A model generated the notes under the pieces. It was not told the DNA's origin. It did not search any database and saw nothing but the letters and a program-made list of their open reading frames with translations. From JACMLX01 sp040384325 (GTDB taxonomy: Bacteria > Gemmatimonadota > Gemmatimonadetes > Gemmatimonadales > Gemmatimonadaceae), in contig JAZKJL010000006.1 of NCBI GenBank assembly GCA_040384325.1, positions 558,001 through 622,000 of the forward strand: 64,000 bases of DNA, read 5' to 3'. Positions 7,432-14,765 of this stretch are shown one piece after another. How positions within the stretch are numbered: position 1 is the stretch's first letter; every line of letters begins with the position of its first letter. The position numbers and the translations under genes are program-made.

Positions 7432-7773
7432 ATGCAACACCGCAGGTCCGGAACGTCGCTGTGTGAAGTGCTCCTCGCCCTCGTCCTGATCTCCGCCACC
7501 GTCTCGTGGGCGCTGCGATCGGCAGCGGTCACCGAACGATCCTTCGGACACGCGCGCGCTCGGCAGGCGGCGCTGCAGCGCGCTGCGCTCGCACTCGAGG
7601 TCCTGCAGGCCGTGCCGTGCGACAGCAGCGTGGCGTACCTGAGTGTCGAGGCGCGCTGGCAGGTGCAGGCCACACGGACGCGCACCGGGCAGCGACGCAG
7701 CGACCGCGTCACCATCCTCTCACGCCGCGGCGATACCCTCGCCGTGCAGCGTGACACCTGGTGCGACCGGTGA
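7432..7773 (+). CDS. Minor prepilin-like protein (PilV/GspI type)
   Basis: 113 residues. Basic leader MQHRRSG is followed by TSLCEVLLALVLISATVSWAL, a class III prepilin signal with Glu at +5. GGAG lies seven bases before ATG 7432. The rest is a short domain with a Cys pair (PCDSS ... WCDR). It opens a tightly packed set of three genes (overlaps of four and 17 bases) each with a prepilin-like or single hydrophobic N-terminus, the usual arrangement of pilV/pilW/pilX minor pilins or gspI/J/K pseudopilins that prime pilus assembly. The exact family could not be told from sequence alone. Confidence 0.75.
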   Translation: MQHRRSGTSLCEVLLALVLISATVSWALRSAAVTERSFGHARARQAALQRAALALEVLQAVPCDSSVAYLSVEARWQVQATRTRTGQRRSDRVTILSRRGDTLAVQRDTWCDR

Positions 7774-8618
7774 CGCAGAACGCGCGGACTGGTGTCACGC
7801 TGGTGGAACTGCTGGTGTCGCTGGTGCTGTTGCTGGCGCTGCTGGCGATCAGCGGCGCGTCGATGCAACGCCTGCTCGCGGTGCAGTCGCGCACCGGCGC
7901 CGGCGATGCGCGCAGCCGCGCCACCAGCGACGCGTTGCAGACGGTGCGGCGACACGCCGGCACGATCGACGTCGGCAACGGCGACCTGCTGGTTGCGCGC
8001 GACACGGCGCTGGAGCTGGTGCGCACCGTCGGCGTCACCACCACCTGCCGCAGCAGTGGCGACACGCTGGTGGTCACCAGCGGTGCGGATACGCTGCCGT
8101 GGAGCAGCACGCTGCCGCGCGCGATCAGCACCGACGACGCCGTGCGGCTCTGGCACGAAACCGATGCGCGCTGGGTGTCACGTCGGGTGCTCGGTGCGCT
8201 GCCGGCATCGGGTCCCTGCGGTGACGGCGGTGCGCCATGGCCGGATGTGGCCAGTCAGGCGTTGGTGCTCGACAGCATGCCCAGCGGCGTGCGACCCGGC
8301 GCAGCGGTGCGCGTGGTGCAGCGCGAACGGTGGTCGCTGGTGCGCGGCGGCGATGGCCGGTGGTCGTTGGCGCTCGCCAGCTGGAACGCCGCACGTACGA
8401 CTTTCGACACACCGCAACCGCTGCTCTCGCCACTCTCCGCACCATCGGCGACGGGTGGACCAGGGCTCGTCGTTCGCGCGCTGAATGCGCAGGGTGCGGT
8501 GGTCGCCGACAGCGCACTCCGCTCCGCGGTCGCGCTGGTGGTGATGCTGCGCGGATTGCCGGCATCACGAGATGCCGCTCCTTTCGACTCGGTGCGCATC
8601 CATGTCGGCGCGCACTGA
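7770..8618 (+). CDS. Minor prepilin-like protein (PilW/GspJ type)
   Basis: 282 residues from GTG 7770, which overlaps the previous stop (GTGA). Leader VTQNARTG is followed by VTLVELLVSLVLLLALLAIS, a classic prepilin site with Glu5. The long C-terminal region is rich in beta-type sequence. Size and position between a PilV-like and a PilX-like gene match PilW/GspJ. GTG 7761 is an alternative start. Confidence 0.75.
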   Translation: MTQNARTGVTLVELLVSLVLLLALLAISGASMQRLLAVQSRTGAGDARSRATSDALQTVRRHAGTIDVGNGDLLVARDTALELVRTVGVTTTCRSSGDTLVVTSGADTLPWSSTLPRAISTDDAVRLWHETDARWVSRRVLGALPASGPCGDGGAPWPDVASQALVLDSMPSGVRPGAAVRVVQRERWSLVRGGDGRWSLALASWNAARTTFDTPQPLLSPLSAPSATGGPGLVVRALNAQGAVVADSALRSAVALVVMLRGLPASRDAAPFDSVRIHVGAH

Positions 8619-9537
8619 GCGCACCACGCATCGGCGCGGCATCGCGCTGTTGCTGGCGCTGGTCACGGTGCTGGTCGGTGGCAGCTGTGCACTGGCCCTC
8701 TGGCACACGCGTGCGGCCGCGCTGCGCACCCTCGCGCTGGACTCGGCGGTGGTGCGCGCGGCCACCATCGCCGACACGCTGCTCCTGGCAGCGCTGGCGG
8801 TGGCGGATACCGGCGGCTGGCGCCAGCTCACTGCACCCGCCGACGTGCACCGCGTGATCGACCTGCGCGTCGGCGCTGGCGTACACCGCGCCGACATCGC
8901 GCGGGTGGGTTGGAGCACGCTGCTGGTGCGTGGCGCCGTGTCGATGCGCAGTGGCGTACCCGGACTGCCGGCGCGCGCGGAGCACCGTCTGCTGATCCCG
9001 CTCGTCGAGCCACTGCGCTTTCCGTTGGCACCCCTCACCGGCGCCCAGCCGTGGCAGGTGGATGCCGCCGCCGTGGTGGAGTTGACGCCCACCACCCTGA
9101 CTGAGCTGGCCTGCCGGGCCGGTGTGGTGCCGATACCGACTCGCCAGGACTCGCTGGTCGTGACCCTCGATTCCACCCTCGTCTCGCCGCTCGACCCCGA
9201 CACCGTGTCCTCGCCGGTCCACGGCGTCTTTCGCCTGACCCGTGACCGAATCAGCCGTCCACTGGTCATTACAGGAATGGTCGAGGCCGTTACAGGACTC
9301 CATGTGGGGGCCGACCTTCTCGTCACGGGGGTGCTGGTCGTCCGGGGATCGGTCGTCCCGGCCGGCGGTCGGCTCCACGTCACCGGCGCCGTGCTGACCG
9401 GGGATGCCGGAGGCGCGCCCTCATCGCTCGGCACTGGTGATCGGGTTCGGTACGACGCGTGTGCGATCCGGCACGCGGTGGCACGCGCGACACGTCCCGG
9501 CCACGTCAGGACGTGGAGCACGTTGCGCCTCTTTTGA
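8602..9537 (+). CDS. PilX/GspK-like minor pilus protein
   Basis: 311 residues from ATG 8602, overlapping the upstream gene by 17 bases. The N-terminus is basic (RTTHRRG) and runs into the hydrophobic stretch IALLLALVTVLVGGSCALAL, as in PilX and GspK proteins, which lack the Glu5 of other prepilins. The remainder has no motif I recognise; its end is Gly/Val-rich (VTGLHVGADLLVTGVLVVRG), reminiscent of polymer-forming beta-helix repeats. The role is inferred from its place as third gene in the minor pilin set. Confidence 0.6.
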   Translation: MSARTERTTHRRGIALLLALVTVLVGGSCALALWHTRAAALRTLALDSAVVRAATIADTLLLAALAVADTGGWRQLTAPADVHRVIDLRVGAGVHRADIARVGWSTLLVRGAVSMRSGVPGLPARAEHRLLIPLVEPLRFPLAPLTGAQPWQVDAAAVVELTPTTLTELACRAGVVPIPTRQDSLVVTLDSTLVSPLDPDTVSSPVHGVFRLTRDRISRPLVITGMVEAVTGLHVGADLLVTGVLVVRGSVVPAGGRLHVTGAVLTGDAGGAPSSLGTGDRVRYDACAIRHAVARATRPGHVRTWSTLRLF

Positions 9538-9732
9538 GGCCAATTCGGGTGCATCCGAGACCCGGGTACAGCGGGCGCCACCGTTACCTATTCGCCCGCC
9601 ATTCGTTCCCTGTGTGCAATTCGACCCACCTGTCGAAGGCATCAGCGGGACGTCGTGTCGAGCCCCGTCGCCATGCACACCGTACGTCCTGGTGACCCTG
9701 TTCGGGTCTCGTCACACCTGGCCCCACATCCG

Positions 9733-10782
9733 ATGGCGTTCTTCAAGCGACGTAAGGTCACGATCGGGCTCGATATCGGCTCAGGGTTGGTCAAGGTTGC
9801 CGTGATTGATCACGGCAAGGGCCTGCCCGAGCTGCAGCGAGTGGTCGTCGAACCAGTCCCCGCCGATGCGATCGTCGAAGGCGAAGTGATGGACCATGCC
9901 CTGGTGATCCAGGCGGTCCAGAACGCGCTCGCCGCCGCCTCCGCCGACATCAAGGGCGCGCACATCGTGGCCGCCGTCGGCGGCGGCAACGTCATCGTGC
10001 GCAAGGTCATCGTCGACCGCGCCAAGATGGGCGAGTTGCGCGAGACGATGCAGTGGGAGGCCGAGCAGATCGTGCCCTTCGACACCAGCTCGATCTCGCT
10101 CGACTATCAGGTGCTGGACCCGGACAGCGAGTCGGCCGAGATGTCGGTGCTGCTGGCGGTCGCCAAGCGTGACCTGATCGATGCCCGCGTGCAGCTGCTG
10201 CGCGACGCCGGCGTGGACCCGAAGGTGGTCGACGTCGAGGCCTTCGCGCTGCACAACGCCTTCGAATTCAACCATCCCGATGCCATGCGCGGCACGGTGG
10301 CGCTGGTGAACATCGGCAACGATGTCTGCAACGTCAGCGTGCTCGACGACGGCATCCCGATCCTGACGCGTGACAACACCGTCGGCGTGCGCCGCCTGCG
10401 TGAGGACCTGCAGCGTGATGCGCGCATGACCGCCGACGACGCCGACTCGGCGCTGGTCGCCGCCACCACCACGCCGGCCCTCGACAACGTGGTGCATCGC
10501 CGCGGTGAGGAGCTGGCGAAGGAAATCGAGCGCACCGGCACCGTGGCGCAGTCGCTGTCACGCACCGTGCGCCCGATCCGCGAGGTCTACATCGCCGGCG
10601 GCGGTGCCCGCGTGACTGGCCTGGCCGAGCGCCTGGCCGGCCTGCTGCGCATCCCGGTCCGCCCGGTGAACCCGTTGTTGAACCTCGCCGTGGCCGATGG
10701 TGCGCTCGCCGACGTGAACGCCGATGAAGTGGCGTCGCTGCTGGTGCTGCCCGTCGGTCTCGCCCTCCGCCAAGTGGCCTGA
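9733..10782 (+). CDS. pilM: Type IV pilus assembly ATPase-fold protein PilM
   Basis: 349 residues, actin/FtsA-like fold, cytoplasmic. It binds the N-terminal tail of PilN at the inner membrane and connects the alignment complex to the motor. Visible motifs are the phosphate-1 loop GLDIGSGLVKVAV, the QWEAEQIVPFD segment, LVNIGND near phosphate 2 and IAGGGARVTGLAERL. The start is put at ATG 9733 (MAFFKRRKVTIG), the usual PilM beginning; the open frame extends further upstream without homology. The 195 bases between the preceding gene and this start hold a palindrome TTCGA-N8-TCGAA (9620-9637) and no gene. It is first of the tightly spaced pilMNOPQ operon. Confidence 0.95.
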   Translation: MAFFKRRKVTIGLDIGSGLVKVAVIDHGKGLPELQRVVVEPVPADAIVEGEVMDHALVIQAVQNALAAASADIKGAHIVAAVGGGNVIVRKVIVDRAKMGELRETMQWEAEQIVPFDTSSISLDYQVLDPDSESAEMSVLLAVAKRDLIDARVQLLRDAGVDPKVVDVEAFALHNAFEFNHPDAMRGTVALVNIGNDVCNVSVLDDGIPILTRDNTVGVRRLREDLQRDARMTADDADSALVAATTTPALDNVVHRRGEELAKEIERTGTVAQSLSRTVRPIREVYIAGGGARVTGLAERLAGLLRIPVRPVNPLLNLAVADGALADVNADEVASLLVLPVGLALRQVA

Positions 10783-10794
10783 GGAGCCGACGCC

Positions 10795-11553
10795 ATGATT
10801 GAAATCAACCTGCTCAGCCCCGGCGAGAAGTCGGGCAAGAAGAAGTCCGGCGGCCTCGCCTTCCTCGTCGCGCGCTTCCAGCGCAAGGATGCGCCGAGTG
10901 CGGTGTCCGACGAGTTCGCGGGTTCCCCGGTGCGGTCCGGCCTGACCGTGGCCGCGGGCATCGCGGTCGCGATCGCGGTGGTCGGCGTCGGCGGTGCGTT
11001 CTGGTATCAGGATCGCCAGCTGGTCGCGATGGACGAGCGGCTCCAGCAGGAGCTCGCCGACTCGGCGCGCTTCTCCACCGTGATCGGCGAACGCAAGGCG
11101 GTCATCGCCCGGCGCGACTCGCTGGTGCGCCAGCTCGGCATCATCCAGCAGATCGACGACAGCCGCTACGTCTGGCCGCACATCCTGGACGAAGTCAGCC
11201 GCGCGCTGCCGCCGTACACCTGGATCACGACCATCAGCCAGCTGAGTGCGAAGCCGATCCTCGCGCCGCGTGACACCACCAAGTCGAAGGCCGACTCGGC
11301 TGCCAAGGCCAAGGCGCCGGTCGAGCCGCTGGTCACGTTCCAGCTGGTCGGCAACACGGTGGACATCCAGGCCCTGACGCGCTTCATGCGCGTGCTCGAG
11401 ACGTCGCCGTTCGTGCAGAACGTCACGATCAACAAGTCCAACATCGTGCTGGTGGACAATCGCGAGGTGACCGAGTTCACGCTCGACGTGCAGTACCAGA
11501 AGCCGGACCCGGCGGCCGTCACCACGGTCCCGATCACCCTGTCGGTGCGCTGA
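10795..11553 (+). CDS. pilN: Type IV pilus assembly protein PilN
   Basis: 252 residues with the signature N-terminus MIEINLLSPGEK that docks into PilM, one membrane helix (about 55-75: AAGIAVAIAVVGVGGAFWY), a coiled coil and a periplasmic ferredoxin-like domain. GAGGAG precedes the ATG by about ten bases, and pilM ends 12 bases upstream. There is an unusual insertion rich in Lys/Ala (about 160-175) between the two halves of the periplasmic domain. With PilO it forms the inner-membrane alignment ring. Confidence 0.93.
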   Translation: MIEINLLSPGEKSGKKKSGGLAFLVARFQRKDAPSAVSDEFAGSPVRSGLTVAAGIAVAIAVVGVGGAFWYQDRQLVAMDERLQQELADSARFSTVIGERKAVIARRDSLVRQLGIIQQIDDSRYVWPHILDEVSRALPPYTWITTISQLSAKPILAPRDTTKSKADSAAKAKAPVEPLVTFQLVGNTVDIQALTRFMRVLETSPFVQNVTINKSNIVLVDNREVTEFTLDVQYQKPDPAAVTTVPITLSVR

Positions 11554-11554
11554 C

Positions 11555-12202
11555 ATGCTGAATTCCTACACCAAGCGCGAACAGAGCCTGCTGGCCGTGA
11601 TCCTCTTCGCGGTCGGCCTGTGCGTCCTGTTCTACATGTACGTCTTCACGCCGAAGTCGGAGACGATCGCCGAGCAGTCGGCACACGTCGATGCGCTGGC
11701 GGCGTCGAACGCCAAGGCGGCGACGGAGCTGAAGGCCGGCAACCTGCGGCAGCTGAAGGAAGATGCCGCACGGTACTCCGAGAACTTGGCCGTGATGCGC
11801 CAGCTGGTGCCGACGGTGAACGAGGTGCCGGGCCTGCTCGAGCAGGTGTCGAACGCCGCGCGCCGCGTGGGCCTCGACATCGCCAGCGTGCAGCCGCAGC
11901 CGGTCGCCAGCAGCGGCGAGAATTACGACGCACATCGCTACCGCCTGATCGTCAAGGGTGGCTACAACGACATGACCGAGTTCCTCACCAACGTCGGCAG
12001 CCTGCCGCGCATCGTGACGCCGTCGGTGCTGAAGATGAAGATGGCCGACGGCAATTCCGGCCCGCCGCAGCTGGGCCCGAACTCGCGCCGTCGCATGCCG
12101 GCCGCCGAGGCACCGATCCAGACCGAGTTCGACATCGAGACGTACGTCGCCCGCAGCGTCGAGCCGGTGACGACGACGCGCAAGGGAGGCACCACCCCAT
12201 GA
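11555..12202 (+). CDS. pilO: Type IV pilus assembly protein PilO
   Basis: 215 residues: short cytoplasmic start MLNSYTKREQ, one membrane helix (about 13-32), a coiled coil and a periplasmic domain with the PilO-type segment RLIVKGGYNDMTEFLTNVGSLPRIV. It begins one base after pilN stops and overlaps pilP by ATGA. Heterodimerises with PilN in the alignment complex. Confidence 0.92.
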   Translation: MLNSYTKREQSLLAVILFAVGLCVLFYMYVFTPKSETIAEQSAHVDALAASNAKAATELKAGNLRQLKEDAARYSENLAVMRQLVPTVNEVPGLLEQVSNAARRVGLDIASVQPQPVASSGENYDAHRYRLIVKGGYNDMTEFLTNVGSLPRIVTPSVLKMKMADGNSGPPQLGPNSRRRMPAAEAPIQTEFDIETYVARSVEPVTTTRKGGTTP

Positions 12203-12714
12203 AGCACGCATCCATCCGCGTCCTGATGCTCGGCGCCCTGCTGGTCGCCGCCGCACCGCTGGTCGCGCAGAAGCCGGTCGCCCGTGCCGAGCCCGGGGCC
12301 TCCGCCGTCGCGGCGCCGGTGTCCAAGGCAAAGAGTGACTCGATCGCGCGCCAGGAGCAGCTGGCCTATCGCCGCGAGGTGTTCGCCTACGACGCCGCCG
12401 GCCGTCGCGACCCGTTCGTGTCGCTGGCCGCCACTGGCGTGCTGCGGCCGACCATCGCCGACCTGTCGCTGGTCGGCATCGCCTACGCCGCCCGCAACGG
12501 CGGCAGTGGTGCCCAGTCGATCGCGATCTTCCGCGACCGCACCACCAAGGAGCAGTACCGCGTGCGCGTCGGGCAGCCGCTCGGCCGCATGCGCGTCGCG
12601 AGCATCGAGCCGCGACGCGTCGTGTTCAGCATCGATGAATTCGGCATCAGCCGACAGGAAAGCATTGCCATGGGTGATTCGACCCGCACCATCACGCCGA
12701 CGAGGGCACCATGA
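12199..12714 (+). CDS. pilP: PilP-like pilotin-type periplasmic protein
   Basis: 171 residues with a cleavable signal peptide (LMLGALLVAAAPLVAQ) and the core RRDPF ... LVGIAYA ... VRVGQPLG.M.VASIEP that matches the PilP homology domain, a beta-sandwich contacting the secretin PilQ. Classical PilP is a lipoprotein; here no Cys is present at the cleavage site, so it would be soluble in the periplasm. Coupled to pilO and to pilQ by ATGA overlaps. Confidence 0.8.
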   Translation: MKHASIRVLMLGALLVAAAPLVAQKPVARAEPGASAVAAPVSKAKSDSIARQEQLAYRREVFAYDAAGRRDPFVSLAATGVLRPTIADLSLVGIAYAARNGGSGAQSIAIFRDRTTKEQYRVRVGQPLGRMRVASIEPRRVVFSIDEFGISRQESIAMGDSTRTITPTRAP

Positions 12715-14759
12715 TGAACCGGACGAACGTTTCTTCGCTGAAGCGCAGCTGGTATCGCGTCGCGGCAGCCGGGGCTGCGGTGTTCGCCGCCTCGACGGCC
12801 GCCACCTCCGCCGCCGCAGCACAGGCCCTGGTCCAGGGTGTGCGCGTCGAATCCAACACCACCGGCACCGTGGTCGCCGTGACGCTCACCGATTCGGTGG
12901 CGCGCTCGGCCTTCACGCTCGCCGGCCCGAACCGCATCGTGCTCGACCTGCCGGGCACCACGCTCGGTTCGTTGGGTGGGCGCGCGTATGACGGCCAGGC
13001 TCGCGGCCCGGTGCAGAACATCCGCATGGCGCAGTATCGCCCCGACATCGTCCGCGTCGTGATCGACGTCGACGGGTCGGCGAAGTACAACCTCTCCGGC
13101 GGCAACGTAGTGCGCATCGCGATGGCCGGCGGCCGCGACGTCGCCAGCTGGAGCACCGGCGACGCGATGCCGTCGCAGCGTGCCGAGCGGGTCGCGACCA
13201 GTGACGTCACCGCCGCGTCGGTGATGGATTCCAGCGTCTCGAGCGCCCGCGCACCGGCCGGCGAGTCGCAGTCGCGCGTGGCCTACCAGACGCCGGATGC
13301 CGGCCTGCTCGGTGCCGCGTCCGCGTCGCGCGGCAAGGCACCCAAGCCGCGCATCACGGTGAGCTACCAGGAAGCCGACATCCGTGACGTGATCGCAGCC
13401 TTCGCCAGCTTCGCGAACCGCACCATCATCGTCGGCAAGGACGTCTCGGGCAGCATCACCGCCGACGTCAAGGACAAGCCGTGGGACGAGGCACTGGCCG
13501 CGATCCTCAGCGCGCAGGGTCTCGCCGCCAGCGAGGAGCCGAACGGGATCATCATCGTCGACTCCTACAAGAACATGCTCGACAAGCAGTCGCTGGAGCC
13601 GCTCTCGACGCAGGTCGTGAGCGTGAACTACGCCAACGCCACGTCGCTGGCCACCACCGTGCGCGGCCTGCTGACGCGGGATTGCGTGCCGGGTGCCGGC
13701 AGCCCGGCCTCGGGTGCCGCGGGTGTCACCGCGCCGGGCGCCGTACCGGCCGGTTGCATCGTGCGCGGCAGCGTGCAGGCCGACAGCGCCACCAACTCGC
13801 TGCTGGTGCGTGAGGTGCAGAGCCGCATGGAGGACGTGGTCTCCTACGTCCGCTCCATCGACCGCCGCACCCCGCAGGTGGCGATCAAGGCCAAGATCAT
13901 ATTCGTCAACCGCACCAACTTGCAGGAGATGGGCGTCACGTACGACATCGGCACGGCACGGCAGTTCTTCAACACCGTGATCCCGCGCCAGGAAGTGGTG
14001 TCGCAGCTGCCGATCGACCGCAACGGTGATGGCGTGCCGGATGCGTTCCGCGAAGTGCTGCAGCCGGTGATCGGTGACCGCGTGGACCTCGGTGGCAGCA
14101 CGCTCTCCGCGATCGCCAACGCCAACTCCAGCATCTCGAGCCCGGCGCTCAACCTGATCTTCAGCGCCGCCGTCGGGAAGTACTCGCTGACACCGTTCAT
14201 CCAGGCGCTGCAAGAAGCGACGCTGGCCGACGTGCAGGCCGAGCCGACCGTGGTCACGCTCGACAACCGCAAGGCCGAGATCCTCGTCGGCCAGGAAATC
14301 CCGATCCGCGTGCTGGACGCTGGTGCCGGTGCCGGTGGTGGTGGTGCCGCGGGCCAGATCAACATCCCGCGCGCCACGGTGCAGCTGAAGGAAGTCGGCA
14401 TCTCGCTCTCGGTCACGCCGCGCATCACGAACAACCGGCAGATCATGATGACGATCCACGCCGAGAACAGCTCGGCGCAGCTGGCCAGCTCGGACGTGGG
14501 CTACATCTTCAACAAGCAGCGCGCCGACAACACGCTGATGGTCCCGGACGGCGAGACGGCCGTCATCGGCGGCCTCACCATCACGCAGGTCACGAAGTCG
14601 CGCCGCGGCGTGCCGTTCCTGATGGACATCCCGTACCTCGGCCGCCTCTTCTCGACCAACCGCAAGGACGAGCAGAAGCGCGACCTGGTGATCCTGGTGT
14701 CCCCGCACATCCTCGATGACGGCGACGCTCGGACGCCGGCTCCCAACCCCGGCCGATAA
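12711..14759 (+). CDS. pilQ: Type IV pilus secretin PilQ
   Basis: 682 residues. Signal peptide to about residue 38, one AMIN domain (about 40-150) for peptidoglycan binding, a low-complexity linker, secretin N-domains (ISYQEADIRDVIAAFA-like, about 205-290; then a second N domain with VNYANATSLATTVRGLL), and the C-terminal secretin domain with VPDGETAVIGGL, GVPFLMDIPYLGRLF and ILVSPHIL. It forms the outer-membrane ring through which the pilus passes. Length and order match PilQ; only one AMIN domain is seen. Confidence 0.95.
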   Translation: MMNRTNVSSLKRSWYRVAAAGAAVFAASTAATSAAAAQALVQGVRVESNTTGTVVAVTLTDSVARSAFTLAGPNRIVLDLPGTTLGSLGGRAYDGQARGPVQNIRMAQYRPDIVRVVIDVDGSAKYNLSGGNVVRIAMAGGRDVASWSTGDAMPSQRAERVATSDVTAASVMDSSVSSARAPAGESQSRVAYQTPDAGLLGAASASRGKAPKPRITVSYQEADIRDVIAAFASFANRTIIVGKDVSGSITADVKDKPWDEALAAILSAQGLAASEEPNGIIIVDSYKNMLDKQSLEPLSTQVVSVNYANATSLATTVRGLLTRDCVPGAGSPASGAAGVTAPGAVPAGCIVRGSVQADSATNSLLVREVQSRMEDVVSYVRSIDRRTPQVAIKAKIIFVNRTNLQEMGVTYDIGTARQFFNTVIPRQEVVSQLPIDRNGDGVPDAFREVLQPVIGDRVDLGGSTLSAIANANSSISSPALNLIFSAAVGKYSLTPFIQALQEATLADVQAEPTVVTLDNRKAEILVGQEIPIRVLDAGAGAGGGGAAGQINIPRATVQLKEVGISLSVTPRITNNRQIMMTIHAENSSAQLASSDVGYIFNKQRADNTLMVPDGETAVIGGLTITQVTKSRRGVPFLMDIPYLGRLFSTNRKDEQKRDLVILVSPHILDDGDARTPAPNPGR

Positions 14760-14765
14760 TCCCTC

